A stretch of 64,000 nt of DNA, taken from the NCBI GenBank assembly GCA_900318775.1, contig ONLY01000009.1, positions 1-64,000 of the forward strand, given 5' to 3'. This document shows, one piece after another, positions 34,209 through 43,789 of the stretch; position 1 is the first letter of the stretch; each line of letters opens with the position of its first letter. The translations under genes were made by a program, and so were the position numbers. The stretch is from an uncultured Prevotellaceae bacterium. Lineage in GTDB: Bacteria > Bacteroidota > Bacteroidia > Bacteroidales > Bacteroidaceae. Under the pieces are notes generated by a model. That model was given only the letters and a program-made list of their open reading frames with translations. It was not told where the DNA came from and made no database searches.

Positions 34209-35774
34209 TTAGAACTCACTTGTAAAATGGAACTTGATATGTTTAAAGTCCTGTTGTGCCATCTGTAGCACATAGTTGGAGTCTGCCAGAAACACATCTC
34301 TACCTTCCTTGTCCTTTGCCATATACTGATACTTACGCTTTTTAAAGGAATCCAACTCCACTTCGTCATCGCTTTCAATCCAACATGCTTTATAAAGACT
34401 GATTGGTTCCCATTTGCACTTTGCATTATACTCGTTTTCAAGGCGATACTGAATTACCTCAAATTGCAACTGCCCTACCGTGCCAATAATCTTTCGGTTA
34501 TTAAACTGGTTGACGAATAGCTGTGCAACACCCTCGTCCATCAACTGGTTTATACCTTTTTCCAGCTGCTTTGTCTTCATGGGGTCGGCATTTTCGATGT
34601 ATTTGAACATTTCGGGCGAGAAACTGGGTAATCCCTTGAAGTGCAGTTGCTCTCCCTCGGTCAGCGTATCTCCAATTTTAAAGATGCCGTTGTCTGGAAG
34701 ACCTACAATATCACCAGGATAAGCCTCGTCAATGGTGCTCTTACGCTGTGCCATGAATTGTGTCGGACTGGAGAAACGTACCGTTTTCCCGTTACGCACA
34801 TGCAAGTACGGGGCATTTCGTACAAACTTACCAGAGCAGACCTTGCAGAATGCTGTACATGAGCGGTGGTTCGGGTCGATGTTGGCCGTTATTTTGAATA
34901 TAAAACCAGTGAATTTAGACTCTTCGGGTTGCACCATGCGCTCTTCTGCAGTGGTTGGGCGTGGTTTTGGGGCAATCTCTACAAAGCAATCCAGCAGTTC
35001 TTGTACGCCGAAATTGTTCAGCGCTGAACCAAAAAAGACTGGTGCTACTTCTGCCTCTAGATATGCATTTACATCAAATGTGTCATATACCCCATCAATC
35101 ATCTCCAGGTCTTCACGCAGTTTCTCTGCATCTTGTTCGCCGACGCGTTCTTCCAGCTCGCTAGAGTGGATGTCAACGTTCACTTTCTCCGTCACCATCT
35201 GTTTGTTAGGCGTGAAGAGATTAAGGTTTTCCTCGTATATGTTATAGACTCCCTTGAATCGTGCACCTTGGTTGATGGGCCATGAAAGTGGGCGTACTTT
35301 AATTTGTAATTCGCTTTCCACTTCATCAAGCAAATCAAACGGGTCTTTTCCCTCGCGGTCCATCTTGTTGATGAATACGATAACCGGTGTCTTTCGCATG
35401 CGGCACACCGTCATCAATTTTCTGGTTTGGGCCTCTACACCTTTCGCGCCGTCAATGACGATGATGGCAGAATCTACAGCCGTTAGTGTCCTAAAGGTAT
35501 CTTCTGCAAAGTCTTGGTGACCAGGTGTGTCGAGAATGTTTACCTTATAGTCCTTATAGTCAAACTCCATCACGGAGGTGCTCACAGAAATACCACGCTG
35601 TTTCTCAATCTCCATCCAGTCCGAAGTGGCAGTCTTCTTGATTTTATTGCTCTTCACAGCGCCAGCCACTTGAATCTGACCACCAAATAACAGTAGCTTC
35701 TCCGTCAATGTTGTCTTACCTGCATCTGGATGCGAGATGATAGCAAATGTTCTTCTTCTTTCTATTTCGTTCAT
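34209..35774 (-). CDS. prfC: peptide chain release factor 3
   Basis: 521 residues. Translational GTPase that removes RF1/RF2 from the ribosome after termination. GTPase motifs: [15 protein letters not shown] (G1), [16 protein letters not shown] (G3) with its histidine intact, and [10 protein letters not shown] (G4). The RF3-specific segment [13 protein letters not shown] follows. The length is near the 529 of E. coli RF3. It starts 3 bases after rfbD and is followed by tsaC after 36 bases. Confidence 0.97.
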   Translation of the reverse strand: MNEIERRRTFAIISHPDAGKTTLTEKLLLFGGQIQVAGAVKSNKIKKTATSDWMEIEKQRGISVSTSVMEFDYKDYKVNILDTPGHQDFAEDTFRTLTAVDSAIIVIDGAKGVEAQTRKLMTVCRMRKTPVIVFINKMDREGKDPFDLLDEVESELQIKVRPLSWPINQGARFKGVYNIYEENLNLFTPNKQMVTEKVNVDIHSSELEERVGEQDAEKLREDLEMIDGVYDTFDVNAYLEAEVAPVFFGSALNNFGVQELLDCFVEIAPKPRPTTAEERMVQPEESKFTGFIFKITANIDPNHRSCTAFCKVCSGKFVRNAPYLHVRNGKTVRFSSPTQFMAQRKSTIDEAYPGDIVGLPDNGIFKIGDTLTEGEQLHFKGLPSFSPEMFKYIENADPMKTKQLEKGINQLMDEGVAQLFVNQFNNRKIIGTVGQLQFEVIQYRLENEYNAKCKWEPISLYKACWIESDDEVELDSFKKRKYQYMAKDKEGRDVFLADSNYVLQMAQQDFKHIKFHFTSEF

Positions 35775-35777
35775 GCT

Positions 35778-36650
35778 TTATAGTTTACTGATACATTCGT
35801 GCAGAGAGTCTTCCCAATATGGGATTTCAATGCCGTATGTGTTCTTGATTTTCGTTTTGTCTAATACTGAATAATGCGGGCGTGCCGCAGGGGTGGGGTA
35901 CTCCGTTGTGTGAAGTGGCTTTACATGGCAAGTGGTGATGCCTGCAATGCGATGGATAGCCTTGGTGAAGTCATACCATGAGATGACGCCTTCGTTAGAG
36001 AAGTGGTAGATGCCTGGAACGATACCTTGGTTGATGGCAGTGAGAATGGCAGTCGCCAAGTCTCTTGCATAAGTAGGTGTTCCCACTTGGTCGAAAATAA
36101 CACCAAGCTCAGACTTTTCCTTGCCTAGACGAATCATCGTTTTTACGAAATTATTTCCATAAGTGGAATAGAGCCATGCCGTGCGAATAATAAGATGGTT
36201 TTTGCAGTTGTTTTTTACACGTTCTTCGCCTGCAAGTTTTGTTCGTCCATATACGGAATTAGGGCAAGTCGGTTGTTCTTCTGTCATCGGTTTGTTGCTG
36301 GTTCCGTCGAATACATAGTCTGTACTGATCTGCACGATACTTCCTCTGCGTTTCTCAACGGCTTTGGCTAAATATCCAGGAGCAATATTGTTCAGCAGAT
36401 TGCAGAGCTCGTCGTCGTTTTCAGCCTTGTCTACGGCTGTATAAGCAGCACAGTTAACGATGCAGTCAATACTGTTCTTTTCCACAAACGTTTCCACTTC
36501 TTGTTCGTTAGTGATATCCAGTTTCTGTGCTATGGAATTTTCTGGGAGAACTACGTCTGTGAAAAAAAACAGATGTTGATTGTTGTTCTTTGCTTGCAAT
36601 TGCATTTCATTGCCCAACTGTCCGTTACACCCTGTTACCAATATATTCAT
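35778..36650 (-). CDS. rfbD: dTDP-4-dehydrorhamnose reductase
   Basis: 290 residues, extended short-chain dehydrogenase fold. It reduces dTDP-4-dehydro-L-rhamnose to dTDP-L-rhamnose with NAD(P)H for surface polysaccharides. Features: nucleotide-binding MNILVTGCNGQLGNEM, STDYVFDG with the catalytic Tyr, and SVYGRTKLAGE with the YxxxK catalytic pair. The other rfb genes (rfbA, rfbB, rfbC) are not in the window, which is unusual, since they are often adjacent. It lies between DUF4924 and prfC, apparently in a housekeeping train. Confidence 0.93.
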   Translation of the reverse strand: MNILVTGCNGQLGNEMQLQAKNNNQHLFFFTDVVLPENSIAQKLDITNEQEVETFVEKNSIDCIVNCAAYTAVDKAENDDELCNLLNNIAPGYLAKAVEKRRGSIVQISTDYVFDGTSNKPMTEEQPTCPNSVYGRTKLAGEERVKNNCKNHLIIRTAWLYSTYGNNFVKTMIRLGKEKSELGVIFDQVGTPTYARDLATAILTAINQGIVPGIYHFSNEGVISWYDFTKAIHRIAGITTCHVKPLHTTEYPTPAARPHYSVLDKTKIKNTYGIEIPYWEDSLHECISKL

Positions 36651-36683
36651 ATCTTTAATTATTTTATGGGGTATGGCTGATTC

Positions 36684-37235
36684 TCAATTCTCAATTTTCA
36701 ACTCTCCTGCTTTGTCTTTTAAGTAATAGTCGCTCAATAAGCCGATGAACTTTGCAATGTTGTTCATAGCAGTGGCCGTTTCTGCAGAGATATCTTTCTT
36801 CTGCGCTCTGAGCAACATGGTACCATATAACGCATCAAAACAGTTTTCAATCTCGCCTTTCTCTTGACTTTCTGCGCTCTTGGCTCTAAGTTCCACAATG
36901 AAAGGAAGAGCTTTGTAATAAGCTGCAGAGTAAAATGGGTGTTTGCTCGACTTCAGCAATTGTGTATGAAGATCATTCAGTAGAATCAGAATATTTTTGT
37001 TGATTTGTAAGTGCCCATGCTCCGTCACCCCTTCCTCGCGCATCATTTGGATGAGGCTTTCATACCATCCTTTTAATGCTTCGCTCTTCTCTGCATCCAA
37101 TTTGAACTGCGGGATGTACTCTGTGGCCATCTTCTCCGTATCCAGATTATAGGCGCGTATTGTATCTTCCACTTGCCACATGTATAGCAAGTACTCAGCT
37201 ACGCTTTTTTTCTTTAGTTGCTCTGCTATATACAT
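36684..37235 (-). CDS. DUF4924 family protein
   Basis: 183 residues, mostly helical (MYIAEQLKKKSVAEYLLYMWQ at the start). I recognise it as a Bacteroidetes-specific DUF4924 protein of unknown function. No signal peptide, membrane helix or catalytic motif is visible, so it is probably cytosolic. It lies between a LysE transporter and rfbD with gaps of about 40 and 33 bases, consistent with co-transcription. Confidence 0.85.
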   Translation of the reverse strand: MYIAEQLKKKSVAEYLLYMWQVEDTIRAYNLDTEKMATEYIPQFKLDAEKSEALKGWYESLIQMMREEGVTEHGHLQINKNILILLNDLHTQLLKSSKHPFYSAAYYKALPFIVELRAKSAESQEKGEIENCFDALYGTMLLRAQKKDISAETATAMNNIAKFIGLLSDYYLKDKAGELKIEN

Positions 37236-37276
37236 CTTTTCTTCTTCATTAATCGTTCCATTATAGGATGGAGAAC

Positions 37277-38035
37277 TTATTCAAACAATTGAAATCCGGG
37301 GTCTTCACCAAACGGGATAAAGTGAAATGTGTGCCCTGTTAAGGCATATACAATCATGATGGCACTGACAACCATTACGATGATGCCGATAATGCGGTTT
37401 ATTCGCCATATCACCTGATGACTAAATCTCGCCCTTACCTTGTCCACCAGCCATGTCAAAGCATACCACCATGCCAATGCACCCACAACGATGAAAATGT
37501 ATCCCATAGTCTGTGCAATCCAGTTTCCTGCTAAGATGAACGTGAACTGGCCATACAATGCTACAAAAAGCAGTACGATTAGAGGGTTTGACACTGTGAT
37601 GACAAAACCACTAATGGCAAAGCCTGTCAATTTGTTTTTTGTTTCCACAGGTGCTACACGGTCTACCACTTTCTGTTTCGGAATGCTTTTGTAAGTATAT
37701 ACACCGAAGATAAATAGCAGTACAGAACCGATTATTTTAATCCAAAGGGCAATGATGGGATCCTCAATGATGTCCACCACAAGGTACATGAAGTAGCCCG
37801 TAATGATGGCGTATAGGATGTCGCTCACACTGGCGCCTACTCCTGTGGCAAATCCTTCCCAACGTCCCTTATTTAAGGTGCGCTGCACAGTCAGAATGCC
37901 GACAGGCCCCATAGGCGCTGAAGCCAAAACTCCAATCAGAAATCCTTTCATCATTTCCTCAAATACGCCCACGTCTTTCATCCATTCTTGAAAGTTCATT
38001 TCGGGCATTTGAGGGATTGTTTGCAATATAGTCAT
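37277..38035 (-). CDS. LysE-family transporter
   Basis: 252 residues from the ATG at 38035 (MTILQTIPQMPEMNFQEW). This ATG overlaps the stop of the upstream esterase as ATGA, which argues for it over a TTG six codons upstream. About six membrane helices with the LysE signature FLIGVLASAPMGPVGILTVQRTL and GFATGVGASVSDILYA. Members export amino acids or small metabolites. The substrate here is unknown. Translationally coupled to the esterase gene. Confidence 0.88.
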   Translation of the reverse strand: MTILQTIPQMPEMNFQEWMKDVGVFEEMMKGFLIGVLASAPMGPVGILTVQRTLNKGRWEGFATGVGASVSDILYAIITGYFMYLVVDIIEDPIIALWIKIIGSVLLFIFGVYTYKSIPKQKVVDRVAPVETKNKLTGFAISGFVITVSNPLIVLLFVALYGQFTFILAGNWIAQTMGYIFIVVGALAWWYALTWLVDKVRARFSHQVIWRINRIIGIIVMVVSAIMIVYALTGHTFHFIPFGEDPGFQLFE

Positions 38036-38889
38036 TTTATAGTCTCCAGCCAAGCGCTCAAATCGCTTGTCATCTCTTTATGGTACTTGAAATTTTCTCT
38101 GCTCCCCCAGCCGTGTCCTCCAGAGGGATATATATGCATAGTAGCTTTGATGCCGTGTTGTTTTAATGCTAAATAGTAGTTCACGCTGTTTTGTGAAGGC
38201 ACCGCTTTATCATCATCGCTTAGTAGCATGATGGTAGGCGGTGTTTGGCTAGTTACCTGCTTCTCGTTGCTGTAGAGGTTCGCTATTTCCTCTGTTGCCT
38301 GCTTGCCAATCAAACTGTGGCGGCTTCCTTGATGTGTATATGGGTAATTGAGCGTGATGACGGGATAAAACAGAATTTGGAAAGCAGGCATAGTGAGTGA
38401 GTCGCTGTGGGTGGAGATGGTTGAAGCCAAATGACCACCTGCTGACGAGCCCATAATGCCCACCTTTTGGGGATTGATGCCCCACTTTTGTGCATTTTCC
38501 CGAACCACTTTCAATGCCTCCTTCGCGTCGCTGATGGGCACGTCGGTGTTGGCGTGTGGCATACGATATTTCAGCACGATGAATGCAATGCCACGTTCAT
38601 TGAAGAACGGAGCCCAGTCATACCCCTCATGTCCAGTGGCCAAATGCGTATAGCCACCGCCGGGGCAACAAACTACCGCCCGTCCAGTGGCCTTAGTGGC
38701 ATCAGGGAGAAACACTCGAATGGATGGCTTGAAGTTCAGTTTCGCATCGTCATATGGCTGTGTCTTGTCAATGCCATTGCTGTTGGGCAGCCCATTAGGC
38801 CACAAGTCAATATCAAATGCGTTTTGTTGTGCATTTATGCTACAGAAAGTGAGGAGTTCCAGCATGAGGAGAACAAACTTTTTCATCAT
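38032..38889 (-). CDS. secreted alpha/beta hydrolase, acetyl-esterase-like
   Basis: 285 residues. Signal peptide about 1-20 (ends SINAQ). Alpha/beta-hydrolase features: VVCCPGGGYTHLATGHEG (oxyanion region), nucleophile serine in MGSSAGGHLAS (GxSxG), acid aspartate in LLSDDDKAVP and histidine in SGGHGWGSREN. It resembles Bacteroidetes esterases that remove acetyl or feruloyl groups from xylan or pectin, but the substrate is an inference. It heads the long minus-strand unit; a TAnnTTTG promoter lies about 35 bases upstream. Confidence 0.88.
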   Translation of the reverse strand: MMKKFVLLMLELLTFCSINAQQNAFDIDLWPNGLPNSNGIDKTQPYDDAKLNFKPSIRVFLPDATKATGRAVVCCPGGGYTHLATGHEGYDWAPFFNERGIAFIVLKYRMPHANTDVPISDAKEALKVVRENAQKWGINPQKVGIMGSSAGGHLASTISTHSDSLTMPAFQILFYPVITLNYPYTHQGSRHSLIGKQATEEIANLYSNEKQVTSQTPPTIMLLSDDDKAVPSQNSVNYYLALKQHGIKATMHIYPSGGHGWGSRENFKYHKEMTSDLSAWLETIK

Positions 38890-38918
38890 TTCTGTTTGTT
38901 ATATGATAAAATAATGTG

Positions 38919-38926
38919 CAAAGGTA
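38919..38926 (-). promoter_or_regulatory. esterase operon promoter, -7 element
   Basis: TACCTTTG on the minus strand, 30 bases before the esterase start. It may drive the whole eight-gene train down to fmt. Confidence 0.6.
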
Positions 38927-38948
38927 ACAAATTTTAGTGAAAAAGCCC

Positions 38949-38956
38949 TACCTTTG
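38949..38956 (+). promoter_or_regulatory. glucokinase promoter, -7 element
   Basis: TACCTTTG; predicts a leader of about 65 bases before the glucokinase ATG. Only 22 bases separate it from the divergent esterase element. Confidence 0.6.
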
Positions 38957-39027
38957 CCAATAAATCGTCGGTGCCTAAATCGAAAAATAAACAGTACACT
39001 GTAAATAATAGAATTGTAAATATATTC

Positions 39028-40014
39028 ATGGACACTCAAAAACCATTTGTGATTGGTGTTGACCTCGGAGGTACCAACACTGTTTTCGGAATCGTTGACG
39101 CTCGGGGTAACATCGTGGCGCAAGATTCTATTAAGACTCAGAATTATAAGACAGCCTGCTCTTTTGTTGAGGCTGGTGTGGTATGTCTTACTCCGCTTGT
39201 TGCTCAAGCGGGTGGTATTGAGAATATTGCAGGCATGGGCATTGGCGCTCCCAATGCCAATTACTATAGCGGTTCCATTGAGAATGCCCCCAACCTTTCG
39301 TGGGCACATGATTGTGTGGTTCCTCTTGCGCAGATGTTCTCTGACCAATTATCAACATCAAACTATCGGTTGCCTGTTCGTCTCACCAACGATGCTAATG
39401 CTGCTGCAATGGGGGAAATGACGTACGGAGTAGCTCGTGGCATGAAGAACTTTATTGTTATCACCCTTGGTACTGGTGTGGGGTCTGGCGTCGTTGTCAA
39501 TGGTCAGTTGGTCTATGGACATGACGGCTTTGCAGGCGAACTGGGACATGTAAGGGTGGATCATAGTGCTAAAGCTCGATTGTGTGGCTGCGGACGGCAT
39601 GGCTGTCTTGAGGCATATTGCTCTGCTACAGGTGTGGCTCGTACGGCCCGTGAAATGCTGCAACTGAGCGAACGGCCTTCTTTGTTGCGTGCGAAGAACC
39701 TTGACGACATCGAGTCGCTTGATGTCTTCCAGGCGGCACAGAAGGGGGACGAAATGGCGAAAGAAATTTTTAACTATACTGGCTACACTTTGGGCGAGGC
39801 TTGTGCTGACTTTGCTGCCTTTTCTTCGCCTGAGGCATTCATCTTTTTCGGAGGACTTTGCAAGGCTGGCGATTTTATCATGAAGCCTATTGAAGAGGCT
39901 TACAATCACGCTGTTATGCCCATCTTCCGTGGCAAGGCCAAGTTCCTCGTCAGTGGCCTAATGAATGCCAATGCTGCAGTGCTCGGTGCCTCGGCATTGG
40001 GCTGGGAAAAGTGA
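39028..40014 (+). CDS. glk: ROK-family glucokinase
   Basis: 328 residues from the ATG at 39028 (MDTQKPFVIGVDLGGTNTVFG). A GTG 19 codons upstream is close to the promoter and not needed. It phosphorylates glucose, or another hexose, with ATP. ROK features: the DLGGTNT phosphate loop, TNDANAAAMGE, ITLGTGVGSGVVVNG, GELGHVRV and the zinc-binding CGCGRHGCLEAYCS. Some ROK proteins act on N-acetylmannosamine or fructose, so the substrate is probable, not proven. No DNA-binding domain, so it is a kinase and not a NagC-type repressor. Confidence 0.9.
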   Translation: MDTQKPFVIGVDLGGTNTVFGIVDARGNIVAQDSIKTQNYKTACSFVEAGVVCLTPLVAQAGGIENIAGMGIGAPNANYYSGSIENAPNLSWAHDCVVPLAQMFSDQLSTSNYRLPVRLTNDANAAAMGEMTYGVARGMKNFIVITLGTGVGSGVVVNGQLVYGHDGFAGELGHVRVDHSAKARLCGCGRHGCLEAYCSATGVARTAREMLQLSERPSLLRAKNLDDIESLDVFQAAQKGDEMAKEIFNYTGYTLGEACADFAAFSSPEAFIFFGGLCKAGDFIMKPIEEAYNHAVMPIFRGKAKFLVSGLMNANAAVLGASALGWEK

Positions 40015-40035
40015 TTGCACAAGAAACAGAATAAA

Positions 40036-40100
40036 CTATACCCCTCGATTACTGTGTGGTGTACCCATAGAGTATGCCTTGCCGTAGTCGAGGGGTATAG
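40036..40100. terminator. long stem-loop between glk and glmM
   Basis: CTATACCCCTCGA pairs perfectly with TCGAGGGGTATAG, and the stem extends four more pairs with one wobble, leaving a loop of about 31 bases. It separates the convergent glk and glmM genes. The large loop and lack of a T-run make it unlike a simple terminator. Confidence 0.5.
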
Positions 40101-40182
40101 ATAATATGGATGCTTCGATTAAAACGTAGCGTAGGAGCATAAATAGCATTGCTTACGCTGCTATTGTGGCTTTCCGCTATTC

Positions 40183-41592
40183 CTATTTCATTGAATACAC
40201 TACGTCCATAATTTTCTTGCCAATTTCGTCAGCTGCTTCCATTGTCTCAGCTTCGGAATAGACACGGATAATGGGCTCGGTGTTAGACTTACGCAAGTGT
40301 ACCCATTTGTCCGGGAAGTCGATTTTCACACCATCGATATCATTTACTTCAGTGCCGAGCTGTCCTGTGTACATGGCCTTCACCTTGGCGAGGATGGCGT
40401 CAACGTCAGTAGAGGCATCGAGGTCGATGCGATTCTTAGCGATAGCATAGTTGGGGTAAGTGGCACGGAGTTGGCTGACGGTGAGTCCTGGTTGTGTCTC
40501 GCGTTCGTGTGCCAAATGGCTTAGGAAAAGAGCGATACCCACGAGGGCGTCACGTCCGTAGTGAGCAGCGGGGTAAATGACTCCACCGTTGCCTTCGCCT
40601 CCGATGACCGTATTGGTTTCCTTCATCTTGGTCACTACGTTCACCTCGCCCACGGCGGCTGCGTTGTACTGCTGACCGTACTTGCGGGTTACGTCGCGCA
40701 GGGCACGGGTGGAAGAGAGGTTGCTGACGGTGTTGCCTGGGGTATGCTTGAGGATGTAGTCTGCCACAGTGACGAGGGTGTATTCCTCACCATACATCTT
40801 GCCGTCTTCGCAGATGAAGGCGAGGCGGTCCACATCGGGGTCAACCACGAAGCCGACATCGTTGCCGCCTTTTGCCATGAGCCCCATAATATCGGAGAGA
40901 TTCTTTTCCAATGGCTCAGGATTGTGTTGAAAGTCGCCTGTGGGTTCTGCATAGAGCGGGGTGACGTGCTCCACGCCGAGCGCCTTGAACAGTTTGGGCA
41001 AGATGATGCCACCAACAGAGTTGATGCTGTCAAATGCCACGTGGAAGTTCTGCTTCTTGATGGCAGCCACGTCTACGAGGTCAAGGCCGAGCACCATATC
41101 AATATGTTTCTGGTCGTAAGAATTGTCTTCTATGTATTTGCCCAGTCCGTCCACATCAGCAAAGTCGAAGTCCTCGGCTTCGGCAATCTTGAGCACTTCG
41201 TTGCCTTCTGCGGCATTGAGGAACTCGCCTTTCTCGTTCAGAAGTTTAAGAGCGTTCCAATGACGTGGGTTATGGCTGGCTGTGATGATAATGCCTCCAC
41301 AGGCGCCCTCCATCGTAACTGCGATTTCTGTTGTAGGGGTAGAGGCAAGTCCGATGTTGACCACATCGAAGCCCATACCCATAAGGGTGCCGCACACAAC
41401 ATTCTTCACCATTTCGCCAGAGATGCGCGCGTCGCGACCCACCACAATCTTGTTGCTTTCAATATTAGTCGTGCGACGAATCAATGTTGCATATGCGCTG
41501 GTGAATTTTACAATGTCGAGGGGATTCAGCCCCTCTCCTGCGCGTCCGCCGATAGTTCCGCGGATGCCAGAAATAGATTTTATGAGACTCAT
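40183..41592 (-). CDS. glmM: phosphoglucosamine mutase
   Basis: 469 residues. Converts glucosamine 6-phosphate to glucosamine 1-phosphate for peptidoglycan and lipopolysaccharide. The phosphoserine is Ser106 in IITASHNPRHWNALK. The magnesium loop is DPDVDRLAF, the sugar-binding loop GEGNGGVIYP and the phosphate-binding end RKSNTEPIIRVYSEA. Start ISGIRGTIGG is typical. Preceded by the DUF4827 gene, as in other Bacteroidales. A phosphomannomutase is the main alternative. Confidence 0.9.
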   Translation of the reverse strand: MSLIKSISGIRGTIGGRAGEGLNPLDIVKFTSAYATLIRRTTNIESNKIVVGRDARISGEMVKNVVCGTLMGMGFDVVNIGLASTPTTEIAVTMEGACGGIIITASHNPRHWNALKLLNEKGEFLNAAEGNEVLKIAEAEDFDFADVDGLGKYIEDNSYDQKHIDMVLGLDLVDVAAIKKQNFHVAFDSINSVGGIILPKLFKALGVEHVTPLYAEPTGDFQHNPEPLEKNLSDIMGLMAKGGNDVGFVVDPDVDRLAFICEDGKMYGEEYTLVTVADYILKHTPGNTVSNLSSTRALRDVTRKYGQQYNAAAVGEVNVVTKMKETNTVIGGEGNGGVIYPAAHYGRDALVGIALFLSHLAHERETQPGLTVSQLRATYPNYAIAKNRIDLDASTDVDAILAKVKAMYTGQLGTEVNDIDGVKIDFPDKWVHLRKSNTEPIIRVYSEAETMEAADEIGKKIMDVVYSMK

Positions 41593-41694
41593 AATTTGAT
41601 TTGAGATGAATTAGAAACGAGGAATCAGAAGCGAAGACATCGGATACCTTCAGTTGAAAGGATCACATTTCTTCGGCTTTGGCTCTTCGTTATG

Positions 41695-42369
41695 TTAGTA
41701 GTTTGGTGGAATCTGATAAGTGATTTCGTAGTAGAAGGGGAGGACGTGGCCTGATGCGTTGGCCGTACCAGAGGAATGGGGTACAATGATGCGCACCTTG
41801 GCTTCTTCGCCAGCCACCTTGGTAAGACGGATGAACGAGAGAGGCTTAAGCCAGCCTTTAGGCACTCCCATACCATAGGCATTCTTCATGATGCCATCTG
41901 TGAAGTATCCGTCATAGCTACGGCTGAAATGGCTGTAAGTACAGAAAAATTCATCGTTGATGCTGGACATGTAAATGTTGCTGTAGGTTGTGTCGGCATC
42001 GCGAATGTCATATTCGAGGAACTTGCACAACAGAGGGCGGGTCGCTGTAGAGTCTGCCCGTTCTTTGGCCAGTTCCACCATTGTAGGACCGTTGCCTTTA
42101 CGCACAATTTGCAGGTAGATACCATCCTTGTTAAAGCGTACAAACTCATTTTTCGAGACATCAGTCATGGTGTCTTGCTTGTAGAATTGTTCCTCGCTGA
42201 TGGTTTTGATAGGACCAACAAAGTCGTTATTGCGCAGGAACTGCCCAATAGCAGCCTGCTCCTTCTTCTTCTGCTCGGCATAAGTCTCGCCATCGTCGCA
42301 TCCAATGGCGGTAAACATGGAAATGCTCACGGCAAAAGCCGCGAGCACTGTGTAGAATAATTTTTTCAC
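41695..42369 (-). CDS. DUF4827 lipoprotein
   Basis: 224 residues from a GTG start at 42369 (residues read as MKKLFYTVLAAFAVSISMF). The frame remains open upstream to a TTG inside the flotillin gene, but the lipoprotein signal peptide begins at the GTG. The lipobox TAIGC gives the modified cysteine near residue 24. The mature part begins DDGETYAEQKKKEQ and matches the Bacteroidetes DUF4827 family, distantly like FKBP-type folds. Function unknown. Located between the flotillin gene and glmM, 17 bases after the former. Confidence 0.82.
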   Translation of the reverse strand: MKKLFYTVLAAFAVSISMFTAIGCDDGETYAEQKKKEQAAIGQFLRNNDFVGPIKTISEEQFYKQDTMTDVSKNEFVRFNKDGIYLQIVRKGNGPTMVELAKERADSTATRPLLCKFLEYDIRDADTTYSNIYMSSINDEFFCTYSHFSRSYDGYFTDGIMKNAYGMGVPKGWLKPLSFIRLTKVAGEEAKVRIIVPHSSGTANASGHVLPFYYEITYQIPPNY

Positions 42370-42385
42370 GTTCTGCTTTTTATTG

Positions 42386-43768
42386 TCATTCTTCTGCTTC
42401 TGCAACCTCTTCCACAGGGGCAGGAGTCTCTTCGTTTTCTTTTTTCTTTGCTAAATATTCGGGCAGAGCTAGACCTGCTTGGTCGAATAATTCGTGGAGT
42501 GGGGGAACGCTTTTCATCAAGCCACTGAGAAAGTTTGCTGTGCTGCCTTTCCCATCGGCTGAATTGCCAGAGTCCCAAACCGTGACATGGTCGATGTTGA
42601 TGCCTTTTACGGCTTCCACTTGTGTCTTGACCAGTTCCGGAAGCTTTTCGAGCAGGAGAAGCATATAAGCCTTGTTTGCGTCGCCGCCTGCTGCTTGTAC
42701 CATTTTGTCGTAACCAGACGCTTGTCGTGAGAGAATCTCAAAAAGACCACGAGCTTCTGCTTCCATCTTGGCATAGGCAGCATCGGCTTCACCTTTAGCG
42801 TTCACACGAATCTTTTCTGCTTCTGCTTCTGCTTCAATGATTTTGCGCTTTTTCTCGATTTCTTGGCTCACCAGCACGTTAGCGCTCTGTGTGGCGCGTT
42901 CTCGGTCTGCACGAGCCTCCTCGGCTTTTTGCTCTGCAGAATAGGCTTCTTCGAGAGCCTTTGCCGCAGCCACCTTTTCTGCAGCAATGGCTTTTCGTTG
43001 TGCTTCGGCCTCACGTTCACGTCGGTCGGCATCAGAGTTGGCAATTTGTACCTTTGCCTCGTTTTCGCCCTGTACTGCTTGTGCATTGGCTTCTGCTGTA
43101 CGGATACGGGTCTCTCGGTTTGCTTCTGCCTTACCGATTTCACCGAACTTCTCCTGCTCGGCCACGCGCACCTTGGCTTCGTTGATAGCCTTGGCTGCTG
43201 CTTCCTGACCGAGTGCTTCAATGTAACCGCTCTCGTCGTTGATGTCAGTCACGTTCACGTTAATGAGGCGCAGACCAATCTTTTTTAGCTCCACTTCAAC
43301 GTTGCTGGAGATGGCTTCGAGGAACTTGTCACGGTCGGAGTTCAGCTCCTCAATGCTCATGGTAGCAATAACAAGACGCAACTGACCGAAAAGGATGTCT
43401 CGTGCCAGTTCCTGGATTTGACCGGCTGTCAGGCCCAGCAAGCGTTCTGCAGCAGCAGTCATGCTCTCAGAGTCGGTAGAGATACCAACGGTGAATCTGC
43501 ATGGAACGTCAACTCGAATGTTCTGGCGTGACAAGGCATTAGTCAAGTTGGCGTCAATGCTGATAGGTGTCAAGCTCAAGTATGCATAATCCTGAATGAT
43601 AGGCCATACGAACGTGCCGCCGCCATGTACGCACTTGGCAGAGCCGCGGTTGCCTGTTGTTCCATAAACTACCAGAATCTTGTCTGACGGACATCTTCTG
43701 TAACGATTGATGATGGAAACGAGAAGTACGATGGCTACGACCACCGCTACAATAATGAGATAGGTCAT
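42386..43768 (-). CDS. flotillin-like SPFH-domain protein
   Basis: 460 residues: N-terminal membrane helix (about 3-22, IIVAVVVAIVLLVSII), SPFH/band-7 domain (about 30-200; GGGTFVWPIIQDYAYLSL), a long Ala/Glu-rich coiled coil (about 200-350; repeats such as EAEAQRKAIAAEKVAAAKA) and a C-terminal flotillin region (MVQAAGGDANKAYMLLLLEKLPELVK) with an acidic end. Flotillins scaffold membrane microdomains. The NfeD/YuaF-like partner is encoded 21 bases upstream, as in the Bacillus yuaF-floT pair. Inner membrane. Confidence 0.92.
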   Translation of the reverse strand: MTYLIIVAVVVAIVLLVSIINRYRRCPSDKILVVYGTTGNRGSAKCVHGGGTFVWPIIQDYAYLSLTPISIDANLTNALSRQNIRVDVPCRFTVGISTDSESMTAAAERLLGLTAGQIQELARDILFGQLRLVIATMSIEELNSDRDKFLEAISSNVEVELKKIGLRLINVNVTDINDESGYIEALGQEAAAKAINEAKVRVAEQEKFGEIGKAEANRETRIRTAEANAQAVQGENEAKVQIANSDADRREREAEAQRKAIAAEKVAAAKALEEAYSAEQKAEEARADRERATQSANVLVSQEIEKKRKIIEAEAEAEKIRVNAKGEADAAYAKMEAEARGLFEILSRQASGYDKMVQAAGGDANKAYMLLLLEKLPELVKTQVEAVKGINIDHVTVWDSGNSADGKGSTANFLSGLMKSVPPLHELFDQAGLALPEYLAKKKENEETPAPVEEVAEAEE

Positions 43769-43789
43769 ATTGGTTGTTGTTTAAAGTTT

